Virus record (IMG/VR): IMGVR_UViG_3300009788_000309
Span: 1-23,050 of that record
Length of the DNA stretch: 23,050 nt
Strand: one strand, 5' to 3'
Source of the DNA: a virus
Positions within the stretch are counted from its first letter, which is position 1. Every line of letters begins with the position of its first letter. A program made the position numbers and the translations under genes. Under the pieces are notes generated by a model, which saw only the letters and a program-made list of their open reading frames with translations, was not told where the DNA came from and did not search any database. Shown piece by piece: positions 15,752 through 21,545 of this stretch.

Positions 15752-16195
15752 ATGACACCCATTGAAATTAACAACCTTATTCCAGCTCACACCGTTTTAA
15801 CAACTTATAAAGATGTTGAAATAACATACAATCCTACTGTTCAACAAGTTTATTTGAAAAACACAAGCACAACCGAAACCTATTTAATTCAATATAAATT
15901 TCAAGGAAACACGGCAGGACAACCAACCATTACATATACAGCAGTCCCTGCAGGTATAGCTAGTAGCGTCCGCATTAAGCTATCGCCACAGCAAGTCTAC
16001 TATCCATCATTTGACGGCTCAGGCGACTTGGATAGCTCACTCAATATATCGTTTATAAACAACTCAATGATTTGGATTGATATGACGATAACAGACGATC
16101 AAGGATCGACTTGGGGAGCTAACATGAATAATCAGCACATTGATGATAATGTGAATCGGATTCTCATGGCTGATCTTACGACAAGTCAACCTTAA
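15752..16195 (+). CDS. Unknown beta-rich accessory protein
   Basis: 147 aa with no signal peptide or membrane segment. It is preceded by an AAAAGGCG site, a TATAAT box and tandem repeats, which separates it from the virion operon. Alternating polar/hydrophobic strands dominate (VQQVYLKNTSTTETYLIQYKF, then SLNISFINNSMIWIDMTIT). The strand KNTSTTETYLIQYK is loosely similar to TNTGSVPIFYALNY in the following secreted protein, so the two may be distant relatives. No family was recognised. A separately expressed accessory or virion decoration protein fits the context. Confidence 0.68.
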   Translation: MTPIEINNLIPAHTVLTTYKDVEITYNPTVQQVYLKNTSTTETYLIQYKFQGNTAGQPTITYTAVPAGIASSVRIKLSPQQVYYPSFDGSGDLDSSLNISFINNSMIWIDMTITDDQGSTWGANMNNQHIDDNVNRILMADLTTSQP

Positions 16196-16214
16196 TTTAA
16201 AATAGGAATTCAAA

Positions 16215-16721
16215 ATGAAAAAATTTATATTAGGCATTTTATTGTCTGCTTTTTGTTTGTCTTCGTTTGCAACGCCTACTTTTACTGCTGAAAAATTTAT
16301 AATGACAAATACAGGTTCAGTGCCTATATTTTATGCTCTAAATTATTCTTCTAACGAGTATAGCGATTACTTGTGTACAACGATGAATGGAATTGATTTT
16401 AAATCAAAAGTTTTAGGAATGATTTATCCTAAAAATTCAGAAACGATGAGTATGTTACCTCGCGATAATTATATTGATTTTTGCAGAAACACCGAGTTAA
16501 GTTATTCTTTCAGCTTTGGTTTGACACAAGATAGTGCGAGTTACAATGAAAATTCAGCATTGTTATCATGGGCTTTTAACAATATTCCTAACCAACAAGG
16601 AGTTCCACCTTTCACATGGGTAAAACCATACGCAACTGTTACAGCAATCACTCCTGATGAACAAAGCGATGGATCATATATAATATATATATATTCTGAT
16701 TCATCACAATTTGCTTACTAA
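16215..16721 (+). CDS. Unknown secreted protein with signal peptide
   Basis: 168 aa starting with a strong Sec signal peptide (MKKFILGILLSAFCLSSFA, cleavage likely after A19). The mature part is about 149 residues of beta-type sequence with two cysteines (C54, C90) that could form a disulfide in the periplasm. An AGGAATT ribosome-binding site precedes the ATG. It ends in an overlap with the stop codon of the oppositely oriented 57-aa gene. Export of a phage-encoded protein at a module boundary suggests a lysogenic-conversion or superinfection-exclusion role, but this is inference. No family was recognised. Confidence 0.7.
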   Translation: MKKFILGILLSAFCLSSFATPTFTAEKFIMTNTGSVPIFYALNYSSNEYSDYLCTTMNGIDFKSKVLGMIYPKNSETMSMLPRDNYIDFCRNTELSYSFSFGLTQDSASYNENSALLSWAFNNIPNQQGVPPFTWVKPYATVTAITPDEQSDGSYIIYIYSDSSQFAY

Positions 16722-16891
16722 CGAACAATGACAGGGATGTCGCACTCAGCAACGTATCTGCAAGTCGTTTTATCACAAACTCTAGTTTGATGACAAGTTG
16801 AGCCTTGTGGCACGTTAAAGCTATAGACTTCTGTTTGATTGCTTGCAAAAGCCACGCTTAACAGCAGAACGGGTAATAAGATATATTTCAT
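16718..16891 (-). CDS. Small secreted cysteine-rich protein (57 aa)
   Basis: Reading from the ATG at 16891 to the TAG at 16718 gives 57 aa. Residues 1-17 (MKYILLPVLLLSVAFAS) form a clear Sec signal peptide. The mature peptide is about 40 residues with four cysteines at 33, 39, 44 and 50, enough for two disulfides. The start overlaps the stop of the upstream two-TM gene by ATGA, and CAGGT lies upstream as a ribosome-binding site. These features make it a real gene despite its length. It is the last gene of the leftward operon, convergent with the secreted gene at 16215, and their stop codons overlap. The function is unknown; small Cys-rich periplasmic phage proteins can act in lysis control or exclusion. 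Confidence 0.68.
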   Translation of the reverse strand: MKYILLPVLLLSVAFASNQTEVYSFNVPQGSTCHQTRVCDKTTCRYVAECDIPVIVR

Positions 16892-17097
16892 TTTCGATAC
16901 CTGAAAAAGTTAGCGACTAGATAAAAGAATGAGCATGCAACGACAATGACAGCAATAATCGCCATAGTGCTAGTTAAATTTTGTGAGATGAAAGTAGCGC
17001 ATGCGATGCTCAAGAACACGCCAATTGCAGCCGATCCAATCGTTTTAGTTTTGCCGATTACTTTTAAATCAGCAATGAATGTTTTAATAAAGTTCAT
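16888..17097 (-). CDS. Two-TM membrane protein, candidate holin
   Basis: 69 aa from the ATG at 17097, which follows the preceding stop by 4 nt. The open frame reaches 17148, but that part overlaps the upstream gene. Two hydrophobic segments (about 20-37 and 43-64) are joined by a short polar turn (SQNLTST). The N-terminus is basic (KTFIADLKVIGKTK) and the C-terminus ends FFRYRK. Size, two-TM layout and a charged tail match class II holins. No endolysin adjoins it and it lies on the strand opposite the virion and spanin-like genes, so the call is tentative. It could instead be an exclusion or moron membrane protein. Confidence 0.58.
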   Translation of the reverse strand: MNFIKTFIADLKVIGKTKTIGSAAIGVFLSIACATFISQNLTSTMAIIAVIVVACSFFYLVANFFRYRK

Positions 17098-17101
17098 GAA
17101 G

Positions 17102-17467
17102 TCAATGTAGCAACTTTGATGACGCACTGTCAATACTACGAAGCTCACATAATGGATCAGAATCTGTTTGTAAGCTAATTAACTGATTTTCGAAATAGTT
17201 ATTATATATTTCTGTGAAACAAATCAAAAAACGCTCCATATTTTTAGACCTTTTTAGGTATTCTTTGGCTAAAATTTCTACTCCGTCATTTCGATTTGCA
17301 TCTATATCAGCTAGTCGCACTTCTTCGTTCCATACTTCTTTTCTCGCAGCTAATAATTTTGCGATACATTCAGTCAGTCCAATGGCGTGTTTATCTATAA
17401 TATCGCCAAAATGATCTATAACTTCGCTAGTCACACATCCTGCAATTAACTTTTCTTCGATTGTCAT
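17102..17467 (-). CDS. Unknown helical protein (121 aa)
   Basis: Starts at the ATG at 17467 after an AGAGGAT ribosome-binding site, in a gap that also holds a candidate promoter. The protein is acidic and mainly helical (MTIEEKLIAGCVTSEVIDHF, then AKLLAARKEVWNEEVRLADI), with NYFENQLISLQ near the C-terminus. There are no TM segments. It heads a three-gene group with the holin-like and Cys-rich secreted genes. No family was recognised. Confidence 0.65.
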   Translation of the reverse strand: MTIEEKLIAGCVTSEVIDHFGDIIDKHAIGLTECIAKLLAARKEVWNEEVRLADIDANRNDGVEILAKEYLKRSKNMERFLICFTEIYNNYFENQLISLQTDSDPLCELRSIDSASSKLLH

Positions 17468-17489
17468 GAATTATCCTCTAAGTTTTTGG

Positions 17490-17518
17490 ACTGTATCATA
17501 TTTCTTGTCGTTGTTCAA
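17490..17518 (-). promoter_or_regulatory. Candidate leftward promoter before the 17467 gene
   Basis: On the minus strand TTGAAC (17518-17513), a 17-nt spacer and TACAGT (17495-17490) precede the ATG at 17467. Each box matches four of six sigma70 consensus positions. An overlapping TATGAT at 17500-17495 is an alternative -10. It would let the membrane/secreted trio be transcribed separately from the rest of the operon. Confidence 0.4.
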
Positions 17519-17529
17519 TTTTTCAGAAG

Positions 17530-17886
17530 TTAAGGATTATCATGCAGGTTGCCTATTCTTTCCACCCTTAGGCAAATATCCATAGAAAAAAAAGAACTCA
17601 GCGAACGGCTGCCAATTCCAAAATCAACTTCCCATCCGCAATTTTGCCAAACCACGGTAAATGGATGTTGCATGCCACTCCCTCTCACTCTGAATAAATC
17701 ACCTTCAAAAAGTTTCTCACCCAGCAGCATTTCACCCGTAAATTGCCCGATCGTTTCAGGTAAGACGGGCTGTACGTACTGATCATTTTTAATCCACGCC
17801 CAGTCGCTTCCTTTGAGTTGTGATAACTCGCCGTAAATCCATTCACCGCTCCACCGCTGTTTCCCTCTAAACTCAATCTCTCTCAT
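17530..17886 (-). CDS. YopX family protein
   Basis: A 118-aa protein with the YopX signature: MREIEFRGKQRWSGEWIYGEL (the xx-I-x-FRGk-x-x-x-x-x-WvyG opening), then VLPETIGQFTGE (v-x-p-eTiGQyTGl). Next is LFEGDLFRV (i-fEGDiv) and a C-terminal VVWQNCGWEVD (V-x-w-x-x-x-g-f). YopX proteins are common in phage and prophage early regions and their biochemical role is unknown. It starts in a TGATG overlap with the upstream small gene. Confidence 0.88.
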   Translation of the reverse strand: MREIEFRGKQRWSGEWIYGELSQLKGSDWAWIKNDQYVQPVLPETIGQFTGEMLLGEKLFEGDLFRVRGSGMQHPFTVVWQNCGWEVDFGIGSRSLSSFFSMDICLRVERIGNLHDNP

Positions 17887-18098
17887 CAGTGCATCTCCTG
17901 TCTATTTTTCTCATGTTGAAACCGCTTCGCCTGATTAAACAATCCCACAATTTTATCGTGGACATCTTGGGAGTAAAAGGTTTTTCCCATTTCGGGAACA
18001 GTCATACCTTCGCTGGTCGGAATTGTGCCATTGTTTATTAAAGCGTAAGCAGCCATTGCGCCCTGAAAAAACAGATCAAATTCATCGTCATTTTTCAT
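17886..18098 (-). CDS. Unknown small protein (70 aa)
   Basis: An ATG at 18098 follows an excellent AAGGAGA ribosome-binding site, and the stop overlaps the YopX start by one base. It has an acidic N-terminus (MKNDDEFDLF), a short hydrophobic helix (GAMAAYALINNG) and a basic C-terminal helix (NQAKRFQHEKNRQE). No family was recognised. It is probably an accessory protein of the early region. Confidence 0.66.
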   Translation of the reverse strand: MKNDDEFDLFFQGAMAAYALINNGTIPTSEGMTVPEMGKTFYSQDVHDKIVGLFNQAKRFQHEKNRQEMH

Positions 18099-18131
18099 CG
18101 TCTAATCTCCTTTGTAGTCATATGATTGCTG

Positions 18132-18296
18132 TCATTTGAGCAACCCATATACTAGCTCTTCAAACTTTCTTATAAATCGCTGATGTTGCTCTACCATTCG
18201 CCAGCAACGATCCAAATGATTTTCCAATTCTTTGACTTGATATTGAAGACTAGCAATTTTTGGTTCATCTCTCTTTTCTAATATATTATCAGTCAT
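18132..18296 (-). CDS. Unknown small coiled-coil protein (54 aa)
   Basis: This short gene starts at the ATG at 18296 in an ATGA overlap with the stop of the coiled-coil gene upstream. Its sequence is MTDNILEKRDEPKIASL..., followed by heptad-like QYQVKELENHLDRC and a basic WRMVEQHQRFIRK helix. Translational coupling and the clean fit of the frame to the gap between 18098 and 18293 support it. The function is unknown. Confidence 0.6.
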   Translation of the reverse strand: MTDNILEKRDEPKIASLQYQVKELENHLDRCWRMVEQHQRFIRKFEELVYGLLK

Positions 18297-19189
18297 TGTT
18301 TTTCCTCCATTTCATGAGATAAATTAAGCAGCACTTCAATAATAATTCTAGATTTATTGCTCATATTCTCTTGCAACTTTCTATCTTGAATAATAGGTGA
18401 AGTATCGTGTATCACGTTGCTGATATTATCAGCCCAATCCTTTATTTTCTCACGATCAGAGGATGCGTTTGCATCAGTGCATGCTGTCGCATCAGGCGCA
18501 ATCGATGCTTGATGTTCAGCCTCTTTAGCTTTAGCTTCCAGCTCATCGTTCTTTTTTCTCAGGGCTTCAAACTCAAGATCACGCACTGCTTGACGATCAG
18601 TTTCAACCTTCTTTTCGTCTGCTTGACGCTGTCGCTCTTTGGCTTCCAGCTCCCTAATTTCAACAATCTGGCTTTCAGTGCCAGCAAGCTGGGTGAACCA
18701 TACCTCAGCAGGCATCATCCCCAGTTCTTCAATCGTAAGCGGATTGGCAGAGGGAGGATAATTATACTTATTGAAAATATCAACAAGCTGTTTCTGTCTA
18801 GCTTCGCCTGTCTCAATCACTTTCTTATGACGCTGGATAACCTCATAATTCATAATATCTTTAAGCCTCGCCTCCATAGGCTCTATCTGATCCACCACGA
18901 TGAGATTATGTATCTTTTGCACAACCTTACCACCAGCGATGAAGTCCTTTTTTTCGGCATCTTTAGCCCGTTTAACGCTGTTTCTCATTTTAGAAAAATC
19001 AGCTAATAAAACTTTTGCAGCAGCAGACACAGAATCAGTGATCTCTAACACACCATCAATCTCATCAAACCGTGCAGCCAAACTTGGCGCATTGGCAACC
19101 AAAGGCATAAAGACGTTTTCTAAATGCTGCCTGTTATTCTCAGTCGCAGTGACAAGCTGGTGTTTGATGTCTTGTTGTAATTCATTCAT
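18293..19189 (-). CDS. Coiled-coil partner of the RecT-type annealase
   Basis: 298 aa, ATG at 19189, starting directly after the RecT stop. The N-terminal region is helical (KHQLVTATENNRQHLENVFM, then KRAKDAEKKDFIAGGKVVQK). Residues about 190-235 form a long highly charged coiled coil (ELEAKERQRQADEKKVETD). A Cys/Ala/Asp-rich linker and a further helical end follow. Phage genomes often carry a coiled-coil protein of this kind next to a recombinase gene, sometimes assigned to DUF1351, but this family call is not certain. A role in recombination or DNA repair with the annealase is inferred from position only. Its stop overlaps the next start (ATGA). Confidence 0.7.
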   Translation of the reverse strand: MNELQQDIKHQLVTATENNRQHLENVFMPLVANAPSLAARFDEIDGVLEITDSVSAAAKVLLADFSKMRNSVKRAKDAEKKDFIAGGKVVQKIHNLIVVDQIEPMEARLKDIMNYEVIQRHKKVIETGEARQKQLVDIFNKYNYPPSANPLTIEELGMMPAEVWFTQLAGTESQIVEIRELEAKERQRQADEKKVETDRQAVRDLEFEALRKKNDELEAKAKEAEHQASIAPDATACTDANASSDREKIKDWADNISNVIHDTSPIIQDRKLQENMSNKSRIIIEVLLNLSHEMEEKQ

Positions 19190-19993
19190 TTAAAATGCCT
19201 CCTCGTCTTCACTAACAGCACTTTGATCTAATGCCGTATTTCTCAAGCTAGTTAGTTGTTCATCACTAACAATGTAACTCAACTGCATTTTAGCGATCAT
19301 CTGTTCTACATTATCAGGACGTTTGACAGCATATCTAATCGCTTCATGCCATTTTTCATCAGGTAAAGCCACACGCTCAACCTCGACAAGCTCAGGTACC
19401 ACGGGCGCACCTTCAATGGCTTTCTGCTCAAGCACAGCAGCCCTAGGCGTTACATTATGTATAAGCGCGGGTGTTGGATAGTCTTGTGCTTCTTCGCGCG
19501 TTATAAGCCCACACAGCGCGTCAGGGAAGGCATCACGAACAGCAAAGCCTCTAGCCCTCATCTGCAACATCCGTCTTGGGTATAACTTCCAAACCGCTTT
19601 GCTCCACAAGTTGGCTGTTTTAGCATCGCTTACGGAAAACTTAGAAATAGTAGGCGCATCACCTTTTCTTTCGATATGACATGTCGCTACCATCGCATCA
19701 CCAGTGCCTTCGATTATTTCCTCGCATGAGATAAAATCTTTATGATTTTTTGCTAATGCTAGTAACGCATCACCCCACAACGTAGGCTTGCCATTGATTA
19801 TTGCTATGTTCTGCAAGCCGTACATAGGCGTAAGCCCTACTTCAGCAGCGTACTGCATTGCTAACATGCACTCCATCGGCTTGCCCCGTTTTTCCTTCGG
19901 AGCAAATTCACTATTGGAAATCTTCGTGCATATATCTAGCATCTGATCCATGCCTGAAACTTCCAACCCTAATAATGTTATTGTTTTACTCAT
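19190..19993 (-). CDS. recT: RecT family single-strand annealing protein
   Basis: 267 aa from the ATG at 19993, which has an AGAGGTGG ribosome-binding site; a GTG at 20002 would add three residues. RecT features are visible: the helix EKRGKPMECMLAMQYAAEVGLTP, then GLQNIAIINGKPTLWGDALLAL and an ERKGD strand pair. The most typical motif is YPRRMLQMRARGFAVRDAFPDAL, roughly residues 138-160, the conserved P-x-x-M-x-x-xRA-x-xxAxRDAFpd-l. RecT-type proteins pair complementary single strands and drive strand exchange in phage recombination, usually with a 5'-3' exonuclease. No exonuclease gene was recognised in this window. The start overlaps the upstream gene by 8 nt, so expression is coupled. Confidence 0.93.
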   Translation of the reverse strand: MSKTITLLGLEVSGMDQMLDICTKISNSEFAPKEKRGKPMECMLAMQYAAEVGLTPMYGLQNIAIINGKPTLWGDALLALAKNHKDFISCEEIIEGTGDAMVATCHIERKGDAPTISKFSVSDAKTANLWSKAVWKLYPRRMLQMRARGFAVRDAFPDALCGLITREEAQDYPTPALIHNVTPRAAVLEQKAIEGAPVVPELVEVERVALPDEKWHEAIRYAVKRPDNVEQMIAKMQLSYIVSDEQLTSLRNTALDQSAVSEDEEAF

Positions 19994-20324
19994 CTTCACC
20001 ACCTCTTATATTTTCATAATGTTCAATTTCAGATTTTTCTACATATTCAGAAAAACCATCTTCAATTGGTAATCGTTTCCCCATACTCAACAGGTCTATT
20101 TTCTTCAAAAACTTATCTCTATAAACAACGCAATTAGCGCAGCGACATTCATCACTACAACCATTAGCACGTCCCATCCCAAAAATTAGCCCGTTTAGCG
20201 CATAGTGTATTGCATGTACGATACGCTTATGTTCTTTAGTTGTTTTATCATTTGATAAACTATTTTTGCTCATATAAGCCTTAACGTCTTTCGCCCATAC
20301 CTTCATTTTCACTTTATCACTCAT
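19986..20324 (-). CDS. Unknown protein with Cys cluster (112 aa)
   Basis: ATG at 20324, overlapping the preceding gene by 8 nt, and ending within the RecT start region. It has an N-terminal basic region (MSDKVKMKVWAKDVKAYM) and a central helix (HKRIVHAIHYALNGL). A cluster of C56-x3-C60-x-C62-x2-C65 could bind zinc or, less likely, an iron-sulphur cluster. The C-terminus is acidic. Genes sitting just before an annealase are often DNA-binding or recombination accessories, but no family was recognised here. Confidence 0.68.
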   Translation of the reverse strand: MSDKVKMKVWAKDVKAYMSKNSLSNDKTTKEHKRIVHAIHYALNGLIFGMGRANGCSDECRCANCVVYRDKFLKKIDLLSMGKRLPIEDGFSEYVEKSEIEHYENIRGGEDE

Positions 20325-20496
20325 CTAAAAACCTCCAGTCCAATTCATTCTTAACATAATCTTCAGCTTCTCGGGTCAACTCTTCAAAATCGGTAAAAGT
20401 TGCGCCATTCGTGTGAAGAAGTGCTGCATCAACATAAGCTAACCATGCGTTATGCTGCGCCGACCCATGCGCCCATTTTTCAGTAGTCAACTTCAT
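20317..20496 (-). CDS. Unknown small protein (59 aa)
   Basis: Starts at the ATG at 20496 with an AGAGG ribosome-binding site; a TTG at 20502 is a weaker alternative. It has TTEKWAHGSAQHNAW near the N-terminus and ends acidic (NELDWRFLDE). It overlaps the upstream small gene by 17 nt and the downstream gene by 8 nt. No family was recognised. Confidence 0.62.
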   Translation of the reverse strand: MKLTTEKWAHGSAQHNAWLAYVDAALLHTNGATFTDFEELTREAEDYVKNELDWRFLDE

Positions 20497-20659
20497 CGTC
20501 AAACCTCTTTTGAATTACTGCATTTCTTTGCTCAGCTTTTTTGGCATTCGCTTCAAGAATGGCTAGATTGTCATCTCCCCATTCTTCGTCTTTCTTTTTG
20601 ACGCGCAAGCTATTGAAATGGTCTATAGCATCAAAGATATGTTTTTGTGAATTAGTCAT
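20480..20659 (-). CDS. Unknown small charged protein (59 aa)
   Basis: The ATG at 20659 sits in an ATGA overlap with the upstream stop and after a GGAGC ribosome-binding site. The protein reads MTNSQKHIFDAIDHFNSL, then basic/acidic RVKKKDEEWGDDN and an Ala-rich helix ANAKKAEQRNAV. It is very hydrophilic and probably a single helical domain. The function is unknown; the overlap and composition support it being translated. Confidence 0.62.
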   Translation of the reverse strand: MTNSQKHIFDAIDHFNSLRVKKKDEEWGDDNLAILEANAKKAEQRNAVIQKRFDDEVDY

Positions 20660-20865
20660 GATTGCAGCTCCTTTTGTTGTGATGATTTGCTTGTTAAAAA
20701 TTTAGATAAAAAATTGTCTCTCTGTTTTTTCTTCTCGTAAAAATTTTTAAGATGCCACCAGCTAAGCCCACCTTTAATCAGTGCGTAAGTTATAAATTCA
20801 TCTTCAGCTTTATTCACGACAAATTTTGTGAAATTTTCTAAATGTTTGACTTGATGTGTGTTCAT
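20656..20865 (-). CDS. Unknown small basic protein (69 aa)
   Basis: First gene behind the consensus promoter at 20911-20938. The ATG at 20865 follows a GATGAGGAAAT ribosome-binding region; a TTG at 20889 would lie within the palindrome at the presumed transcript start and is rejected. It has a basic, Lys-rich C-terminus (FYEKKKQRDNFLSKFLTSK) and a central GGLSWWHLKNF. As the promoter-proximal gene of an early operon it could be a regulator or host-takeover protein, but the sequence shows no recognised fold. Confidence 0.66.
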   Translation of the reverse strand: MNTHQVKHLENFTKFVVNKAEDEFITYALIKGGLSWWHLKNFYEKKKQRDNFLSKFLTSKSSQQKELQS

Positions 20866-20883
20866 AATGATTTCCTCATCCTT

Positions 20884-20905
20884 TATCAAGCATCATTGCT
20901 TGATA
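20884..20905 (-). promoter_or_regulatory. Palindrome at transcript start (putative operator)
   Basis: TATCAAGC (20884-20891), a 6-nt loop and GCTTGATA (20898-20905) form a perfect 8-bp inverted repeat. It starts 5 nt downstream of the -10 box of the adjacent promoter, so it covers about +1 to +21 of the transcript. It could be a repressor operator or a 5' hairpin stabilising the mRNA. Confidence 0.6.
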
Positions 20906-20910
20906 TGCTC

Positions 20911-20938
20911 ATTATAGTCCTCTTTTGCTTATTGTCAA
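20911..20938 (-). promoter_or_regulatory. Strong leftward sigma70 promoter
   Basis: On the minus strand a perfect TTGACA (20938-20933), 16-nt spacer and perfect TATAAT (20916-20911). The first downstream ATG is at 20865. It should drive the small-gene/recT operon. Both boxes being consensus is rare and indicates a strong early promoter, probably held by a repressor at the adjacent palindrome. Confidence 0.82.
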
Positions 20939-20962
20939 TATACAAATTGAAAATAATACAAG

Positions 20963-20999
20963 TTTTATTATCTTTTCAGAAATTGGCAAGATAATAAAA
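20963..20999. promoter_or_regulatory. 12-bp perfect inverted repeat between HTH gene end and promoter
   Basis: TTTTATTATCTT (20963-20974), 13-nt loop and AAGATAATAAAA (20988-20999). It straddles the stop codon of the HTH gene (20976-20978). The stem is almost all A/T and is not followed by a run of T on the minus strand, so an intrinsic terminator is only one possibility; a bidirectional operator is another. Confidence 0.55.
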
Positions 21000-21188
21000 A
21001 ATCAAGGAGCGGTATATGAGATACCCTGGAAGTCGTTTCTGATTATGGATTCTAAACAGCGTGCTGATTGGTACGTTAACAGCTAGAGATACGTTAATCC
21101 ACGTTCCTTCTTTTTCAAAGATTTTTTTTATCATCTGCCAAGGCTCAGGAATTTTTTTTAACTTTTTTAAAAGCTCTTTATTGTTCAT
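20976..21188 (-). CDS. Small HTH regulator (Cro/C1-like)
   Basis: 70 aa from the ATG at 21188; the frame is open upstream to 21257 but the extra residues look non-conserved. Residues 1-28 are Lys-rich helical sequence. Residues about 30-52 (WINVSLAVNVPISTLFRIHN followed by QKR) match the helix-turn-helix pattern of Cro/C1 proteins, where a V/I-S-x-x-x-x-V-x-x-S-T-L-x-R-I-x-N stretch carries the recognition helix. A hydrophobic helix (LIYRSLIFYYL) completes the fold. It lies between a strong leftward promoter downstream and direct repeats upstream, the expected place for an early-control regulator. The ribosome-binding site is weak. Confidence 0.62.
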   Translation of the reverse strand: MNNKELLKKLKKIPEPWQMIKKIFEKEGTWINVSLAVNVPISTLFRIHNQKRLPGYLIYRSLIFYYLANF

Positions 21189-21193
21189 ATTTT

Positions 21194-21233
21194 TTGTGTC
21201 TCGCCATTTTAACTCAAAGTTTGTTGTGTCTCG
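21194..21233. repeat. Direct repeats TTGTGTCTCG, 30 bp apart
   Basis: TTGTGTCTCG occurs at 21194-21203 and again at 21224-21233, exactly 30 bp (about three helix turns) apart, just upstream of the HTH gene start. Same-face spacing suggests cooperative binding by a regulator, possibly autoregulation. No clear -10/-35 pair was found between them. Confidence 0.55.
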
Positions 21234-21286
21234 TGGTTTGCGTTTCGCTAGATACAACCAGTCAACAGGGGGTATGTCCGCGGTAA

Positions 21287-21304
21287 AGAATGTGACACCA
21301 TTCT
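21287..21304 (-). terminator. Weak hairpin at the end of the 21303 gene
   Basis: AGAATG (21287-21292), 6-nt loop and CATTCT (21299-21304) form a perfect 6-bp stem overlapping the stop of the 80-aa gene. On the minus strand the stem is followed by only TT, so termination would be weak. It could alternatively be an operator. Confidence 0.35.
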
Positions 21305-21545
21305 ATTGTTTCGTTTTTTTTTCATCGCAAACAGGGCGAGAAGCCTGATAATAAAACGCTTTAATTTCATTTGCTGTTCGTTCTAATTCTTCAATTTGTC
21401 TGTAAATTCTTCCCAGAATCTCACTTTTTGTTACGCCTAAATGTTCTCTTACGTCCTGAAAAATACATTCATCTCCCTCGGTAATAACTGTTATTTGATG
21501 CTGTCTTTTATTATTTAAATCGATAATGCTATGTGTTACTTTCAT
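21303..21545 (-). CDS. Unknown small protein (80 aa)
   Basis: ATG at 21545, in an ATGA overlap with the upstream gene. It has an N-terminal beta-hairpin-like part (MKVTHSIIDLNNKRQHQITV), then acidic ECIFQDVREHLGVTK and a long helix with SEILGRIYRQIEELERTANE. No family was recognised. It is the last gene before the HTH control region. Confidence 0.65.
   Translation of the reverse strand: MKVTHSIIDLNNKRQHQITVITEGDECIFQDVREHLGVTKSEILGRIYRQIEELERTANEIKAFYYQASRPVCDEKKTKQ

Noticed and set aside
16676-16697. AT-dinucleotide run resembling a TATA-rich promoter or microsatellite
   Set aside because: It is inside the coding sequence (YIIYIYS) of the secreted protein and has no -35 partner or downstream rightward gene.
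16648-16848. 66-aa minus-strand frame at the convergent junction
   Set aside because: Starts inside and out of frame with the 57-aa secreted gene, which has a signal peptide and coupled start; the extra frame has no ribosome-binding site.
18407-19006. 199-aa plus-strand frame opposite the coiled-coil gene
   Set aside because: Antisense shadow with low-complexity Phe/Leu/Ser composition; the minus-strand frame is coupled to recT and is the real gene.
20866-20889. TTG start at 20889 for the 69-aa gene
   Set aside because: It falls in the palindrome at the presumed transcript start; the ATG at 20865 has a proper ribosome-binding site.
21189-21257. N-terminal 23-residue extension of the HTH gene
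   Set aside because: It overlaps the direct-repeat region and lacks a ribosome-binding site; the ATG at 21188 gives a complete HTH domain.
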